DNA of 23,359 bases from UBA4416 sp044340865 (GTDB lineage: Bacteria; Bacteroidota; Bacteroidia; B-17B0; Aurantibacillaceae). The position numbers and the translations under genes were made by a program. Below, piece by piece: positions 22,380 through 23,359 of the stretch. Under the pieces are notes generated by a model. It saw only the letters and a list, made by a program, of their open reading frames with translations, ran no database searches and was not told the DNA's origin. The stretch is taken from the NCBI GenBank assembly GCA_044340865.1, contig JBIISW010000020.1, forward strand, positions 1-23,359. Reading direction: 5' to 3'. The stretch's first letter is position 1, and every line of letters begins with the position of its first letter.

Positions 22380-23359
22380 TTAAGACTGTAAACCACCATC
22401 TTTTAAGCGTTCTGCATTTTCTGCAAACTGCAAGGCATCAATCATTTCTTGAATATAACCATTTGTAAAATCAGTTAAGCTATACAAGGTTAATCCAATT
22501 CGATGATCGGTAATTCTATTTTGTGGGTAATTATAGGTTCTAATTTTTTCGGAACGATCGCCGGTACTCACCATCGTTTTGCGTCGTCCAGTGGTTTCTG
22601 TTAATCGCTTTTGAAATTCTAAATCGTATAATTTTGAACGCAACATTTCCATTGCTTTCTCTCTGTTTCCTAATTGGTTTCGCTGCGTTTGGCAAGTAAC
22701 CACAATACCGGAAGGCTTGTGCGTTAAAATAACTTTACTTTCTACCTTATTCACATTTTGCCCTCCTGCTCCACCGCTTCGTGCCGTTGCCATTTCAATA
22801 TCGGCTGGTTTCAATTCAATATCCCATTCTTCTGCTTCTGGCAAAACAACTACGGTTGCTGCTGATGTATGCACTCTTCCTGCTGATTCGGTACTTGGCA
22901 CACGTTGTACACGATGTACACCACTTTCAAATTTCATTGTACCAAAAGCATTATTACCTTTTACGTTAAATACAATTTCTTTGTATCCACCCATCGAACC
23001 TGGACTTTCATCAATCACTTCTAATTGATATCCTTTTATTTCGCAATAACGACGGTACATTTCAAATAAATCACCTGCAAATAAAGCAGCTTCATCGCCT
23101 CCTGTGCCACCACGTAATTCCATCGTGCAATTTTTAGCATCTTCTGGATCCTTTGGTATCAGCATTAAACGCACCTCATCTTGCAATTTCTCTTCTGCTA
23201 ATCTATTCTCTTCCAATTCGGCTTTAGCCATGTCTAAAAAATCTTTGTCTTTTTCAGTGGCTAATACTTCTTTCGCTCCTTTTATATTATCAGAAATTTT
23301 TACATATTTATAATAAGCCTCTACAATAGGCTCTAAATCACGGTATTCTTTATTCAGCT
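22380..23359 (-). CDS. prfA: Peptide chain release factor 1, C-terminal part (start outside window)
   Basis: The frame is open to the window edge, so the Met at 23231 is internal and the true start lies beyond 23359; about 325 of the usual 355-360 residues are visible. The factor reads UAA and UAG and hydrolyses peptidyl-tRNA. The recognition tripeptide is PST (codons at 22890-22898, in HRVQRVPSTESAGRVHTSAA), the PxT type of RF1 and not the SPF of RF2. The catalytic GGQ lies in RSGGAGGQNVNKVES (GGQ codons at about 22758-22766). The N-terminal coiled part and the MELRGGTGGDEAALFAGDLF block are also typical. It is on the same strand as the ribosomal array but separated from it by the promoter region. 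Confidence 0.97.
   Translation of the reverse strand, partial: LNKEYRDLEPIVEAYYKYVKISDNIKGAKEVLATEKDKDFLDMAKAELEENRLAEEKLQDEVRLMLIPKDPEDAKNCTMELRGGTGGDEAALFAGDLFEMYRRYCEIKGYQLEVIDESPGSMGGYKEIVFNVKGNNAFGTMKFESGVHRVQRVPSTESAGRVHTSAATVVVLPEAEEWDIELKPADIEMATARSGGAGGQNVNKVESKVILTHKPSGIVVTCQTQRNQLGNREKAMEMLRSKLYDLEFQKRLTETTGRRKTMVSTGDRSEKIRTYNYPQNRITDHRIGLTLYSLTDFTNGYIQEMIDALQFAENAERLKDGGLQS

Noticed and set aside
1..23359. Mobile element or integration scar to explain the lipoprotein gene
   Set aside because: No transposase, integrase, terminal inverted repeat or target duplication is visible around 18459-18702.

Overview
The window is from a member of the Bacteroidota; a flavobacterium-like lineage is plausible but not proven. 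It is AT-rich. The inspected ribosomal protein genes lack a well-placed Shine-Dalgarno sequence. The promoter in front of rpsL matches the Bacteroidota primary sigma consensus (TTTG, 19-base spacer, TAnnTTTG). Ribosomal proteins L36, S4 and S14 are of zinc-independent types, and the str and S10 clusters are joined as fusA-rpsJ with no tuf gene between them.

Layout. Bases 1-866 (+) hold the 3' part of a GT-B glycosyltransferase cut by the window edge. It converges, 13 bases apart, on a minus-strand run read from 4170 down to 880: a MoxR AAA+ ATPase, a small outer-membrane beta-barrel protein, a D-3-phosphoglycerate dehydrogenase-like enzyme and a MarC-family membrane protein. A 307-base gap (4171-4477) carries the palindromic terminator of the ribosomal array.

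From 22068 down to 4478 runs an unbroken minus-strand array of 33 genes: rpsL-rpsG-fusA-rpsJ-[small lipoprotein]-rplC-rplD-rplW-rplB-rpsS-rplV-rpsC-rplP-rpmC-rpsQ-rplN-rplX-rplE-rpsN-rpsH-rplF-rplR-rpsE-rpmD-rplO-secY-infA-rpmJ-rpsM-rpsK-rpsD-rpoA-rplQ. This is the str, S10, spc and alpha operons joined end to end. It encodes 28 ribosomal proteins, elongation factor G, initiation factor IF-1, the SecY translocon channel and the RNA polymerase alpha subunit. One clear promoter lies before it, one clear terminator follows it, and I see no strong terminator inside. Upstream of the promoter lies a 311-base AT-rich gap and then prfA (release factor 1), which runs off the right edge.

Most of the window is ordinary core translation machinery in textbook order. 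The one real anomaly is the 63-residue, cysteine-rich lipoprotein gene (18499-18690) between rpsJ and rplC. Its product goes to the envelope, and its arginine codons (CGA, AGA, AGG) differ from the CGT-rich ribosomal genes, yet it must be carried on one of the cell's most abundant mRNAs. Secondary points are a 10-bp direct repeat flanking a GC-rich core between rpsN and rpsH, a 22-base-period repeat between rpoA and rplQ, and the promoter and leader of rpsL. I found no mobile element, CRISPR array, tRNA or rRNA.
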